From Ureibacillus manganicus DSM 26584 (GTDB lineage Bacteria > Bacillota > Bacilli > Bacillales_A > Planococcaceae), in contig NZ_JPVN01000005.1 in the NCBI RefSeq assembly GCF_000772945.1, positions 1-64,000 of the forward strand: 64,000 nucleotides of DNA. Reading direction: 5' to 3'. How positions within the stretch are numbered: position 1 is the stretch's first letter; every line of letters starts with the position of its first letter. Below the pieces are notes generated by a model. That model did not search any database and had not been told where the DNA came from. It saw nothing but the letters and a program-made list of their open reading frames with translations. Positions 27,702 to 36,816 of the stretch are shown in pieces. Made by a program: the position numbers and the translations under genes.

Positions 27702-28661
27702 TTATTTAGTTTCACCAACAAGCATTTCTAATAATTCAAAAGGAACATACGTTTTACCATATTCTAATAATGCTGGAGCTTCTGAGAAGTTTCTTAGAGC
27801 TTTGTTATATCCGTACATTTTTTCTCCAATAGTAATTGTATAGCTCACTGGGCCCTTAGATAAAATAGCACCCTTACCTGTATATTCCACCTCATAACCC
27901 AATTGTTCCGCGATTAAACGTAATGGGATCATTTTAACTCCGTTTACTTCATAGTTGTCGAATTCGGCAATTTTATATGCTAATTCTTCATTCGATGGGT
28001 CTAATACAATAATTTTCGAAGGACTAGTTTGTGCTGGCAAACTTTTTGTTGAAACAGTATAAAATACAAGAACATTTTTATTGATAATGTCAGTTTTACT
28101 AAGTTTCTTTCCTGATAGATTATAGATTGGTGTCTCATCATTTAAATTCAAAACTAAATCTTTATTTTTGTTTAAGAAATTTTCATCGAACTGATCTTGT
28201 TGTACTGTTCCCGCTTCTTCAGTCTTTACGATAACAACTTCTGGTGAATATCTTGGTGGATATATCATAATCATCGGTTTGTTAGAATCTACATAAGCTG
28301 TAAATTTCATGCCTTCTTTTAACTCAACTTTTTGGCCAAGATTATCTAGAATAATTGTCTTGTCGTCAAAGTAGAAATTAAACGGCTGTTCTCCACCAAC
28401 TGTTACTAAAAAATTGCCATTCATTTCTTCAGAGATTTCACTTATTATTCCCTCAATTTGTAAGAACTTCGCAATTTCTAAAGATTCATCAATCGATATC
28501 GTTTGAATTTCACCATCTCCCATAATTAGAGTTTTATACTCTAATCCATCAGTTTCTACATTTTCTTGACCTTCTAAGTATTGAGCTGAAGCTGTTGGTA
28601 CAATAATAGAACTTGCTATAAGAGAAGCAGTAGCAATTATTGATAATGATTTTTTTCTCAT
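27702..28661 (-). CDS. Secreted protein with a copper-amine-oxidase-N-like stalk domain
   Basis: 319 residues. A Sec signal peptide with the cut likely after ASA (residue 26). The middle (~50-200) is beta-rich and repeats an acidic pattern. The C-terminus is a stalk domain: VNGVKMIPLRLIAEQLGYEVEYTGKGAIL and KTYVPFELLEML, the signature of the Cu_amine_oxidN1 family, which is a wall- or surface-associated beta module and not an oxidase. AAAGGAGAGAG precedes the ATG. Single gene; the substrate or partner is unknown. Confidence 0.8.
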   Translation of the reverse strand: MRKKSLSIIATASLIASSIIVPTASAQYLEGQENVETDGLEYKTLIMGDGEIQTISIDESLEIAKFLQIEGIISEISEEMNGNFLVTVGGEQPFNFYFDDKTIILDNLGQKVELKEGMKFTAYVDSNKPMIMIYPPRYSPEVVIVKTEEAGTVQQDQFDENFLNKNKDLVLNLNDETPIYNLSGKKLSKTDIINKNVLVFYTVSTKSLPAQTSPSKIIVLDPSNEELAYKIAEFDNYEVNGVKMIPLRLIAEQLGYEVEYTGKGAILSKGPVSYTITIGEKMYGYNKALRNFSEAPALLEYGKTYVPFELLEMLVGETK

Positions 28662-28754
28662 ATTTTCTCTCTCCTTTCAATCTGTACATTTTATTTGTCG
28701 TGAATTAAAGAAAAAGGTTACTCTTCATAGTGAAATTGTATAAAGAAATTAAAA

Positions 28755-28792
28755 GGGACATTTTGGAAGGTTATTACCTCACAAAATGTCCC
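28755..28792 (-). terminator. Terminator after the sulfurtransferase
   Basis: GGGACATTTTG pairs with CAAAATGTCCC (11 bp), with a small AGGT/ACCT hairpin in the loop; the minus strand continues CCCTTTTAATTTC. Confidence 0.85.
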
Positions 28793-28802
28793 TAATCACT
28801 AA

Positions 28803-29612
28803 TTACTTATTTTCCCCTGTTTCAACCTCATATTGCGTAATCCAATCGCTGAAACTACCAACATATAGGCGAATATTATCATATCCTGCATCTGCTAATA
28901 CTGCATAAAGTGGTGAGGCTGTCACACCAGATCCACAATAAACAACAATATCATCAATTTTGTCGAATTGTTCAAGCAATTGTTTAGTTGCAGTTAACTT
29001 GTTGTTGTCTTTTAATTGCTCCCAGTCGAAATTTTTAGCTGTCGGTATATGTCCAGCCTTCACGTCAATTGTTTCGAGTTCGCCTTTATATCGAACAGAA
29101 GCACGCGCATCAAGTAATGTAGCTTTATCATTACCATCCACAATTTGTTTCACATCTTGACGGTTTGCATAGATTTTTTCGTTCCAATCTAGGTGTAGAG
29201 ATGATTTTGGAAACATTTTGATCTCGCTCGTAACCGTAAAACCTTCTTCAATTAGAGCGTTTATTCCACCATTGACTATAAATACATTTGGAAAATTAGC
29301 ATACTTTAACATCCACCAAGCTCGTGCTGCAAAGGGTGCTACACCTTGATCGTAAATGTAAATGTTATCTTCTAATGTTAGTCCAGCTGTTTCAAATAAT
29401 TGTTGTAGCTGTTCCTTTGAAGGCATTGGATGGCGTCCTTCAGTACCAGACATATTAGACAGTTCGCTTTCTAATCCCCAATAGATAGCCCCTTCAATAT
29501 GTGATTCATCATACACTTTTTGTCCCCACGATTTATCTTGCAAATTAAATCGAGTATCGATAAATCGCCCATCTTTTTTCACTTCGTTTGCTTCAACGAT
29601 CAATTTCCCCAT
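28803..29612 (-). CDS. Sulfurtransferase, two rhodanese domains
   Basis: 269 residues from the ATG at 29612, eight bases after GGGGG. Thiosulfate/3-mercaptopyruvate sulfurtransferase type with an inactive N-terminal rhodanese domain (~5-130) and an active C-terminal one, catalytic Cys near 226 in VVYCGSGVTAS. The CGSGVTA loop is the form linked with 3-mercaptopyruvate use. It starts 3 bp after the dynA stop, so the two are probably one transcript that ends at the hairpin at 28755. Confidence 0.87.
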   Translation of the reverse strand: MGKLIVEANEVKKDGRFIDTRFNLQDKSWGQKVYDESHIEGAIYWGLESELSNMSGTEGRHPMPSKEQLQQLFETAGLTLEDNIYIYDQGVAPFAARAWWMLKYANFPNVFIVNGGINALIEEGFTVTSEIKMFPKSSLHLDWNEKIYANRQDVKQIVDGNDKATLLDARASVRYKGELETIDVKAGHIPTAKNFDWEQLKDNNKLTATKQLLEQFDKIDDIVVYCGSGVTASPLYAVLADAGYDNIRLYVGSFSDWITQYEVETGENK

Positions 29613-29615
29613 CAC

Positions 29616-32600
29616 TTATACCCCCGTTTTTTGCAAATCAGAATAGATTTCTTTCCAAAGAGTAAGTCGACTTTCTTCCTGTAGTAACATACGTTCAGTT
29701 TGAATTTGAGTAATTGCTTCATGAGAGATATGTTCTCGTAATCTCTCTGCTTCATCTTCAATAAAGCTAGTAGCCCAACTTTGCAGCTGAACCTTTTCAT
29801 AGTTTAAGTATTTTTCAGCATCTGGTTTAGTTAACTCTTCTAATGCAGCTCTCAGCTGTTCTTTCTCATTTTTCTCAAAGAAAGCCTTAGCGTTTTTGAA
29901 GAAGGATTTAACGGATTCATATTTTTCGTATTGTTCAAATGGACCAGCAAATTCTAATAAGTTCGGTTCATCTGACTCATAAGCAATAAATGAAAAACTT
30001 GCATTCATTTCTTTAAGAGTTCTTACATCTTCTTTATAACGCTCTTGCATTTTCTTTTGAATAAATTGAGCCAATCGGAAATTAGTAACACGAAGTTCTT
30101 GAGCAAAGTCGAATTTTAACGCATCCAAAGTTTCAGTTAGAGCTTGTTTCAAGGCAACTTGGGCTTGCTTTGAAGCGAACGTTGATGGATTATAGCTTTC
30201 TCTAAAGAAATCAGGATATCGGTAATAAACCCTCTGCAACACATAATATAGAAGTTCGTCTAATTCCTGTTTTACATCGCTTTCTAAGCTTGTTGTTGAG
30301 AACATTGCATACATTCGTCTAATTTTTTCTTCTAGTTGTGCTAATTCAATAAGACGTTCATCTTTACGAAGTAAGTTATCTTCTGTTTGTTTTATTAGTC
30401 CTTCTAAACGTTGGTGAGTTTTTTCCACTTCTTCATTTAGAGCTTGAATCGCAATTGCAGTTAAATCCTCTTTTAAGAAATGATAGAAGGATTCCTCAAA
30501 AGGTATCATTCCTGATTGCAAATCACTATGTTCCACTTTTTCTCGTAGTGCATTTAAGCTTGATACACCAAAGATTTTAGGGAAACGAATTCCAAAACGT
30601 TGTAATTCATTACGCACATAGTTTTTTACATCTTCTTCTTCATCTTTTGTTGATGCTAAGTCAATCGCATTGACGATGAAGAACATTTTGTCTAATTCGA
30701 ATGCGTCTTTTACGCGCCCTAATTGAATTAAAAATTCTCTGTCTGCTTTTGCAAAGGCATGGTTGTAATAGGTTATGAAAAGAATTGCATCTGCATTTCG
30801 AATATAATCAAAAGCAACACCAGTATGCCTTGCATTGATTGAATCAGCCCCTGGAGTGTCAACAAGTGTTACTCCCATTCGAGTTAATGGACAGTCATAG
30901 TAGAAATCGATATTATCGACAAAACATGAACGACTTTCCTCTGCTACAAATAGTTCAAATTCAGTTCTATTAACTCGAATCAAGTTTCCTAATTCGTTCT
31001 TATAGTTTAGATAGCCTTTTGCATATGCACGAATAAAGGACTTATGCACATTTAATCGTTCGTCAACTAACTTAACCGCAAGACCTTCCTCAGCCCGTTT
31101 AAACGCTTCTTCTAAAGAAGATATTTTCAGCCCTATTGACTCATATGCATTTTGAATGTCTGCTAACATTTGTTCCTCTGTTTTCAACTGTACGTCAGCA
31201 GATTCATGTGGGTGCTCTTTTGTAGCTGGACGAATTTTATTAATCGTCGCAGTTGTTGGATTTGGTGAAACCGGTAACACTTTTGCACCAAGTAATGCAT
31301 TTGAGAAACTAGATTTACCAGCACTAAATGCACCGAACAATGCAATCGTGAAATCTTGCTCCTGTAATCTTGCCACTTTTTTCTTTAAAAAGCTTGCCAC
31401 TTCTTCAAAACCATTAATCTTGCTAACTGCATTTGCAGTTCTAATTGCTGCTTGAATCACTTCTGTGCCACTTACATTATCTATCGATGACTCTTTCGTT
31501 TCTTCCTCATAGTTCGTTACCTCATTTTTAGAAGTATTCAGCATAGATGGATCGAATAAGCGAATTTCCTGTAGATCCTTCTCAAAATCTCTTTTCCATT
31601 GTTGAGATTGCTTATTTGCTTCATCACGTGTTTCCTTATTAACTTGCACCATTTGCTTTTCAGCAAATTGTTTTCTGCTATCTCTGTCTAATATGCTGTT
31701 GATCACCGATACTTTTTTAGAAAGGTCGTTTAATTTATCTGAAACGGGAGCAATTGAATCTTGCGCTACTTCATTTAAAAAATCTTTTTGTTGATCTTTC
31801 CAAATGTCTGTTTCCTGTACAAAGTAGCGTTTTGTTGCATCTGCTACACGATTTGCGAAATTTAAAACAGCATCGCCAGTTACTAATGAACCTTTGTGAA
31901 TTTGGTCCTCAATTAATGAAAATGGTAAAGCAAATTGGATATTTTCTATTTGGGAAACGGCTTGGTCAGTTAATGCTCCAACATCTTTTAATGATTGTTT
32001 CATTAACCCTTTCAAATGCCCAATTATTTGAGAACTAACGATTGATTGATATTGTTCATACACATCATTTTTTCGACGATTAATTTCTTCTTCAGTTTTT
32101 TTCTTTGCAGAAAATAATCCGCCCACTTTAAAGCCTGGTTGCTGACTTTCTAAAAATAATCGTAATTTATCTCTAAAATCAGCTGGTATAATGGCAGCAT
32201 TATCTAATAATTCTTTTCTATTATCTTTAAATGTGTCATTCCAATTTTCGAAAGAGAACAATTCAGTTTGCAGTTTTAATTTTTCATATTGTTCTAGAAG
32301 ATCCTGTCTATTATTCCAATCATCCTCTGAAAGAATATCAGTAAATTCATCTAACAATTGGTTTTTTTCTTCATTTAAATATTCAATATGCTCATCATGC
32401 ATCTTTTTAAGTGTACTTTCTGCGGTAATGAGAAGTTGTTCTTGCCAGTCATTCATGGAGTCATTCACAATACGCTTCACTGTTTGGAAGTCATTATTTG
32501 GGTGATCCAGTTGTTTTAATGATGTAAAGAAGATTCCTTTTGGTTCAACTCCCCAAGTTCGGAATGATTGGTATACGGATTGTTTATATTCTTCGAAAGT

Positions 32601-33236
32601 TAACTCCTGATCTTTATGCTTATCAATTTGATTTACGATTAAATATAAATTTGGATTATATTTTAATAGTTGTTTTGTGAATTGGAAGTTAAGTTCTGAT
32701 TGTACATGATTGTAGTCCATTGTATAAAACACTATATCTGCAATATGAAGCGCTGATTCCGTTGACATTGCATGTGCATCGTCTGTCGAATCAACTCCTG
32801 GTGTATCCATTACAGTTACTCCAGAAGGTAAAGTTGAATCCCGATGTCCTATTTCTATTTGTGAAACGAGCTCACCGTTTTTACTTAACTCTTTTACAGT
32901 TTTGAAATCGTACCCTGCTTCAAATTTAATTGGTTTATCATGATGCATATAAATAATTGCATAATCTTCTTCTGATTTATGTACTTTTACGATATTCGCA
33001 GAAGTAGGGATTGGACTTGCAGCTAAAATATCTTCCCCTGATAATGCATTAATCATGCTCGATTTACCAGCAGAAAAATGCCCTGCAAAAGCAATCGTAT
33101 ATTCCTTTTGTTGTAATTTTCGCGCAAATAATTTCAGTTTTTCCATTCGAGCTGTATCTTCATTATTTCTATACACTATGTATTGAACAGCAGTTTGAGA
33201 AAATAACTGCTGAAGTTTTTCATCAAACGAACTCAT
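29616..33236 (-). CDS. dynA: Dynamin-like protein DynA, tandem double GTPase
   Basis: 1206 residues, two dynamin units fused head to tail as in B. subtilis DynA (YpbR, 1193 residues). P-loops are GHFSAGKSS (52-60) and GAFSAGKSS (near 635). Switch and G4-like motifs occur in both halves: DTPGVDSTDD with NQIDKHKD, and DTPGADSIN with NAIDLA. Long helical stalk regions follow each GTPase domain. DynA tethers and fuses membranes and protects cells against membrane damage from antibiotics and phages; it works at the inner face of the membrane. AAAGGGG precedes the ATG. The rhodanese gene follows by 3 bp. Confidence 0.93.
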   Translation of the reverse strand: MSSFDEKLQQLFSQTAVQYIVYRNNEDTARMEKLKLFARKLQQKEYTIAFAGHFSAGKSSMINALSGEDILAASPIPTSANIVKVHKSEEDYAIIYMHHDKPIKFEAGYDFKTVKELSKNGELVSQIEIGHRDSTLPSGVTVMDTPGVDSTDDAHAMSTESALHIADIVFYTMDYNHVQSELNFQFTKQLLKYNPNLYLIVNQIDKHKDQELTFEEYKQSVYQSFRTWGVEPKGIFFTSLKQLDHPNNDFQTVKRIVNDSMNDWQEQLLITAESTLKKMHDEHIEYLNEEKNQLLDEFTDILSEDDWNNRQDLLEQYEKLKLQTELFSFENWNDTFKDNRKELLDNAAIIPADFRDKLRLFLESQQPGFKVGGLFSAKKKTEEEINRRKNDVYEQYQSIVSSQIIGHLKGLMKQSLKDVGALTDQAVSQIENIQFALPFSLIEDQIHKGSLVTGDAVLNFANRVADATKRYFVQETDIWKDQQKDFLNEVAQDSIAPVSDKLNDLSKKVSVINSILDRDSRKQFAEKQMVQVNKETRDEANKQSQQWKRDFEKDLQEIRLFDPSMLNTSKNEVTNYEEETKESSIDNVSGTEVIQAAIRTANAVSKINGFEEVASFLKKKVARLQEQDFTIALFGAFSAGKSSFSNALLGAKVLPVSPNPTTATINKIRPATKEHPHESADVQLKTEEQMLADIQNAYESIGLKISSLEEAFKRAEEGLAVKLVDERLNVHKSFIRAYAKGYLNYKNELGNLIRVNRTEFELFVAEESRSCFVDNIDFYYDCPLTRMGVTLVDTPGADSINARHTGVAFDYIRNADAILFITYYNHAFAKADREFLIQLGRVKDAFELDKMFFIVNAIDLASTKDEEEDVKNYVRNELQRFGIRFPKIFGVSSLNALREKVEHSDLQSGMIPFEESFYHFLKEDLTAIAIQALNEEVEKTHQRLEGLIKQTEDNLLRKDERLIELAQLEEKIRRMYAMFSTTSLESDVKQELDELLYYVLQRVYYRYPDFFRESYNPSTFASKQAQVALKQALTETLDALKFDFAQELRVTNFRLAQFIQKKMQERYKEDVRTLKEMNASFSFIAYESDEPNLLEFAGPFEQYEKYESVKSFFKNAKAFFEKNEKEQLRAALEELTKPDAEKYLNYEKVQLQSWATSFIEDEAERLREHISHEAITQIQTERMLLQEESRLTLWKEIYSDLQKTGV

Positions 33237-33575
33237 CTACTTAATACCCCTTTGTCTTAATTTTGTCACAATTATTATATACTATCATGAACTAAAAACA
33301 AAATCGCCTAGATTTAATAAAAAAATAGAAAAGATTTTTACTAGTTGATTTCACGAGAATTTATTTTAATGTTTAGCTTTTTGCATACTGAAAGGAAATA
33401 AATATAAGTTTTTATCAAATTCAACAAATTGCGACAATTTTTTCTAAAAAGTCACATACTAATCCTTATTTTCAAGTTATAATAAAATCACAATTATTAT
33501 ACAGACCATCCAATCTAGAAAGACATACATAAAAACTTTTGTAAAATTACAAGAACAATGAAAGGTGCAAAATAA
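33237..33575. other. AT-rich region between dynA and cheX
   Basis: A divergent promoter region of about 340 bp. I find no open frame with a ribosome site and no clear operator. Confidence 0.4.
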
Positions 33576-34034
33576 ATGAAAAATTCAATTCACATTCAAG
33601 CTATTATAGATGGGACAAAACAAGCATTAAATACTATAGTCCCAGCGAATGTCACAACTCAGTCAGTTTCTTTTCTAAATGAACCATATGTTCAACAAGA
33701 GATGTCTGTTCTTATAGGATTTATAGGTGATATTAAAGGACGAATCATTATTGATAGTAATCAGCCAACATACGGTCAACTAGCATCTAAAATGTTTGGA
33801 ATGCCTATTGAAGGTGAAATGTTAGAATCCTTTACTGGTGAGTTTGGAAATATGGTCGCCGGTGCAATTTGTACTCATGCTGGTGCACAAAATATCAATA
33901 TTGATATTACTCCACCTACTGTTATGGTAGGTAAAACAAAATTATACGGTTTTGAATCAGCGTTTTATATTCCAGTTAACATTGAAGAAGTTGGTGAATT
34001 ATCGATTCTCTTCACGATAGATGGAAATGAATAA
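33576..34034 (+). CDS. CheX-like CheY-P phosphatase family protein
   Basis: 152 residues, the single-domain CheC/CheX/FliY fold. The phosphatase pair E89 and N92 lies in LESFTGEFGNMVAG; CheX-type proteins have one such site per monomer. It should remove phosphate from a CheY-like receiver, or act as a free-standing protein of the CheX-like group used in other two-component pathways. No chemotaxis genes are nearby. A weak AAAGG precedes the ATG. A strong terminator follows, so it is monocistronic. Confidence 0.82.
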   Translation: MKNSIHIQAIIDGTKQALNTIVPANVTTQSVSFLNEPYVQQEMSVLIGFIGDIKGRIIIDSNQPTYGQLASKMFGMPIEGEMLESFTGEFGNMVAGAICTHAGAQNINIDITPPTVMVGKTKLYGFESAFYIPVNIEEVGELSILFTIDGNE

Positions 34035-34073
34035 TAACTAAATAATATAAGAAGAAACGTTCTTAAATTTAAA

Positions 34074-34102
34074 AAAGGAAGCTCATTTTTTGAGCTTCCT
34101 TT
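34074..34102 (+). terminator. Terminator of the CheX-like gene
   Basis: AAAGGAAGCTCA and TGAGCTTCCTTT form a perfect 12-bp stem with a T5 loop, followed by TGTTGTTTTTC. Confidence 0.9.
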
Positions 34103-34164
34103 TGTTGTTTTTCAAATATGGGTTTTTGTTCTTTCACATTTATTTCACATTTCGGATAGTGAAC

Positions 34165-34180
34165 TGTGATTTTTATCACA
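34165..34180 (+). promoter_or_regulatory. FNR/CRP-type box of the ba3 oxidase operon
   Basis: TGTGA-TTTTTA-TCACA, a perfect inverted repeat of the form known for Bacillus Fnr. Its centre (34172.5) lies exactly 41.5 bp before 34214, the start point predicted from the -10 TATGAT at 34202-34207. That is the usual activating position for Crp/Fnr proteins. Confidence 0.65.
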
Positions 34181-34185
34181 TCTTG

Positions 34186-34207
34186 TGAAAACGTTTTTAT
34201 ATATGAT
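34186..34207 (+). promoter_or_regulatory. cre-like site and -10 box of the ba3 operon
   Basis: TGAAAACGTTTTTA (34186-34199) fits the cre consensus TGWAANCGNTNWCA at 13 of 14 positions. It fills the spacer just before the -10 TATGAT (34202-34207), so CcpA bound there would block the promoter. Inference from consensus only. Confidence 0.5.
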
Positions 34208-34250
34208 TAATTCGTAGATTACCAATCTTTCAAATTAGGAGGGAGAGACA

Positions 34251-34379
34251 ATGGCAGGTAACAACAATAAACATACAGATGATAATTTAAAAGGAACACT
34301 ATATGCAGTATTTGGCTTAGGCTTCTTTATAATCATCGTTTGGGCACTTTGCTTTAACCTATTTATGGATCGCTTCTAA
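34251..34379 (+). CDS. ba3-type cytochrome oxidase subunit IIa (42 residues)
   Basis: A 42-residue single-helix protein, MAGNNNKHTDD..., with a transmembrane segment at ~20-37 (YAVFGLGFFIIIVWALCF). GGAGGGAGA lies 7 bases upstream. It immediately precedes subunits II and I, the place of the subunit IIa gene in ba3 operons of Thermus and thermophilic bacilli, where IIa replaces the missing second helix of subunit II. Confidence 0.82.
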   Translation: MAGNNNKHTDDNLKGTLYAVFGLGFFIIIVWALCFNLFMDRF

Positions 34380-34414
34380 TGTAAAAAAACCTTTATTTAA
34401 GAGGGGGATAAAAA

Positions 34415-34891
34415 ATGCACTTACATAAGTATGAAAAATGGTGGCTAGCGTTTGGTACATCCATATTAGTTGTTTTTCTAGTAGTTGTTGGTGTGACAGC
34501 TGTTCATGGCAGTACTCATCCAAACCAATCTAAATGGACAATTAATTATGAAGAAGTAGACACTATCGCACCTTTCGACAACCCTGGTGTACACAAAGTT
34601 GAAGGAAAAGATTGGGATTATGAAGTAGTATTAGTTGCTTCTGCATTTAACTATAACCCAATGGAAATTGAAGTTCCTGTTGGTTCAAAAGTAAAATTCA
34701 TTGCTACTACAAAGGACGTTATACATGGCTTCCAGGTTGCAGGTACGAATATTAATATGATGTTAGAGCCTGGATATGTTTCTCAATATGTTGCTACAGT
34801 TGATAAAGTTGGCGAGTACACAATCGTTTGTAATGAATACTGTGGTATCGGTCACGCAATGATGTATTCAACTTTAAAGGTGGTGGAGTAA
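34415..34891 (+). CDS. cbaA: ba3-type cytochrome c oxidase subunit II
   Basis: 158 residues, one N-terminal transmembrane helix (12-30) and an extracytoplasmic cupredoxin domain. The binuclear CuA ligands are all present: H104, C139, C143, H147 and M150 (VIHGF and CNEYCGIGHAMM). It accepts electrons from cytochrome c and passes them to subunit I. The short length and single helix are typical of the ba3/B-family. AGAGGGGG precedes the ATG. Subunit I starts one base after its stop. Confidence 0.93.
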   Translation: MHLHKYEKWWLAFGTSILVVFLVVVGVTAVHGSTHPNQSKWTINYEEVDTIAPFDNPGVHKVEGKDWDYEVVLVASAFNYNPMEIEVPVGSKVKFIATTKDVIHGFQVAGTNINMMLEPGYVSQYVATVDKVGEYTIVCNEYCGIGHAMMYSTLKVVE

Positions 34892-34892
34892 G

Positions 34893-36611
34893 ATGACAAC
34901 AGCTATTAAAGAAACTAAAGTCAGTCAATCTATTAATTCAAAAGTAGTAAGTAAGTCCAAAACTATTACTAAGGTTGATCGTAAAGACGCAAAACTTGCA
35001 CTAGCTCATATGTATGTCGCATTTATCGCTTTATTTATTGGTGGGCTTTGTGGTTTACTACAAGTTTTAGTACGTTCTGGAAAATTCGAATTACCTTGGG
35101 GTATTGGTTATTACCAAGTATTAACAGTACACGGTGTTTTATTAGGTCTTGTATTAACAACATACTTCGCAATGGGATTCCATACAGCTGCTGTAAGTCG
35201 AACTTGTGGCGCTTATACAGATGGTCAACGTAAACTTGGTTGGATTGGTTTCTGGATCATGACAATTGGAACAACAGCTGCTGCTATTATGGTACTTCTA
35301 AACGAAGCTTCGGTTCTCTTTACTTTCTATGCCCCACTACAAGCACACTGGATCTTCTATGCTGGTATAGCTTTAGTTGTAGTTGGAAGTTGGATATTAG
35401 CTTTAATGCAAGGTTTACGTTTTGCTCAATGGAAAAAAGAAAATAAAGGTCAAGTAACACCTCTATTATCGTTTATGGTTATGATCAACAACTTAATGTG
35501 GACTGTAGCTACAATTGGTGCAGCTGCTGTAGTACTATTCCAATTAATTCCTTGGTCAATTGGTTGGGTAGAACGTATTGATATTTTATTATCACGTACT
35601 TTATTCTGGTATTTTGGTCACGCTCTTGTTTATTTCTGGTTGTTACCTGCATATATGGTTTGGTATATTGCAATTCCTAAAATTATCGGTGGGAAGATTT
35701 TCTCTGATGCTTTAGCTCGTTTAGCATTTATCTTATTCTTATTACTTTCTATTCCAGTAGGTATTCACCACCAATTAACAGAGCCAGGTATTGATGCATT
35801 CTGGAAATTCTTACAAGTTGTATTAACTATGTTTGTAGTCGTTCCATCTTTAATGACAGCATTTTCACTATTTGCTACGTTTGAATTAAGAGGACGTGAG
35901 CTTGGAGCAAAAGGTATTTTTGGTTGGTTTAAAAACTTACCTTGGAATGATAGCCGTTTCTTATTACCATTTATCGGTATGGTCGCATTCATCCCTGGTG
36001 GTGCAGGCGGGATTGTAAACGCATCATATCAAATGAACCAGTTAATTCATAATACAATCTGGGTTACAGGTCACTTCCATTTAACTGCGGCTACTACTGT
36101 TGTATTAACATACTTCGGTGCTGCATTCTGGTTAATCCCCCACCTAACTGGCCGTAAATTAACACAGAGAATTAACCACATGGCAATTACAGGTGGTATC
36201 TTATGGTCAATTGGTATGGTCATTATGTCTGGAGCAATGCATATTGCTGGTTTATTCGGTGCTCCACGTCGTTCTGATTATTCAACTTATGGTGGATCAG
36301 AACAAGCGGTTGAGTGGATTTCTTACCAAGTTGCTCAAGCAGTTGGTGGTACGATCCTATTCGTTGCAATTCTAGTAATTATCGGTGTAGTTATTAACTT
36401 ATTATGGTATGCTCCAAAAGGTGATGAAGAATTCCCTGTTGCTGAAGTTGCAGAAGGAGCTGCAAAAACTCCGATGATTTTAGAAAACTTCAAAGTGTGG
36501 GGCGTTATCTTAGTTGCTCTAATTATTATTGCTTACACTGTTCCAATCATTGATATCATTAGCAATTCGCCATTAGGTTCAGTAGGATATCCTCACTTAA
36601 TTGGTCGTTAA
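34893..36611 (+). CDS. cbaB: ba3-type cytochrome c oxidase subunit I
   Basis: 572 residues, about 13 helices. Reduces O2 to water and pumps protons; B-family enzymes have high O2 affinity. Haem and copper ligands seen: H80 (LTVHGVLLG), H243 with Tyr247 (GHALVYFWLLPAY, the CuB His and cross-linked Tyr), H292-H293 (CuB), and H394 and H396 (VTGHFHL, haem a3 and b). The A-family D-channel motif is absent, as expected. The operon is preceded by Fnr-like and cre-like sites and ended by the terminator at 36775 after a dispersed repeat. Confidence 0.95.
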   Translation: MTTAIKETKVSQSINSKVVSKSKTITKVDRKDAKLALAHMYVAFIALFIGGLCGLLQVLVRSGKFELPWGIGYYQVLTVHGVLLGLVLTTYFAMGFHTAAVSRTCGAYTDGQRKLGWIGFWIMTIGTTAAAIMVLLNEASVLFTFYAPLQAHWIFYAGIALVVVGSWILALMQGLRFAQWKKENKGQVTPLLSFMVMINNLMWTVATIGAAAVVLFQLIPWSIGWVERIDILLSRTLFWYFGHALVYFWLLPAYMVWYIAIPKIIGGKIFSDALARLAFILFLLLSIPVGIHHQLTEPGIDAFWKFLQVVLTMFVVVPSLMTAFSLFATFELRGRELGAKGIFGWFKNLPWNDSRFLLPFIGMVAFIPGGAGGIVNASYQMNQLIHNTIWVTGHFHLTAATTVVLTYFGAAFWLIPHLTGRKLTQRINHMAITGGILWSIGMVIMSGAMHIAGLFGAPRRSDYSTYGGSEQAVEWISYQVAQAVGGTILFVAILVIIGVVINLLWYAPKGDEEFPVAEVAEGAAKTPMILENFKVWGVILVALIIIAYTVPIIDIISNSPLGSVGYPHLIGR

Positions 36612-36615
36612 TAAA

Positions 36616-36735
36616 GAAAAGCGAAGAACGCTCGCCCAGCTCCGAAAGCAACTGGAGAAACCGACAAAAGAGCGCTCTTTGCTCTTGCAGGCGGTTTTGA
36701 AGTTGCCGAGGAGCTAGCGTTCGCAGTTAGACACT
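36616..36735. repeat. Dispersed palindromic repeat, copy 1
   Basis: A ~120-bp imperfect palindrome. Nested stems are AACGCT/AGCGTT, AGCTCC/GGAGCT, GCAACT/AGTTGC, AAACCG/CGGTTT and AAGAGC/GCTCTT. Its core is nearly identical to 44381-44499, and the stem differences between the two are compensatory. It lies directly after cbaB. Confidence 0.85.
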
Positions 36736-36774
36736 AAACAAACGTCAAACATGAAATATCCTTCTTTAGATTAA

Positions 36775-36812
36775 CCCCCTCCCCTACTAGTGGCATACTA
36801 GTTGGGAGGGGG
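36775..36812 (+). terminator. Terminator after the ba3 operon
   Basis: CCCCCT...CCC and GGGAGGGGG with an inner ACTAG/CTAGT helix, followed by T6. On the other strand the flank is TTAATC, so the hairpin may also end the convergent acyl-CoA ligase operon. Confidence 0.85.
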
Positions 36813-36816
36813 TTTT

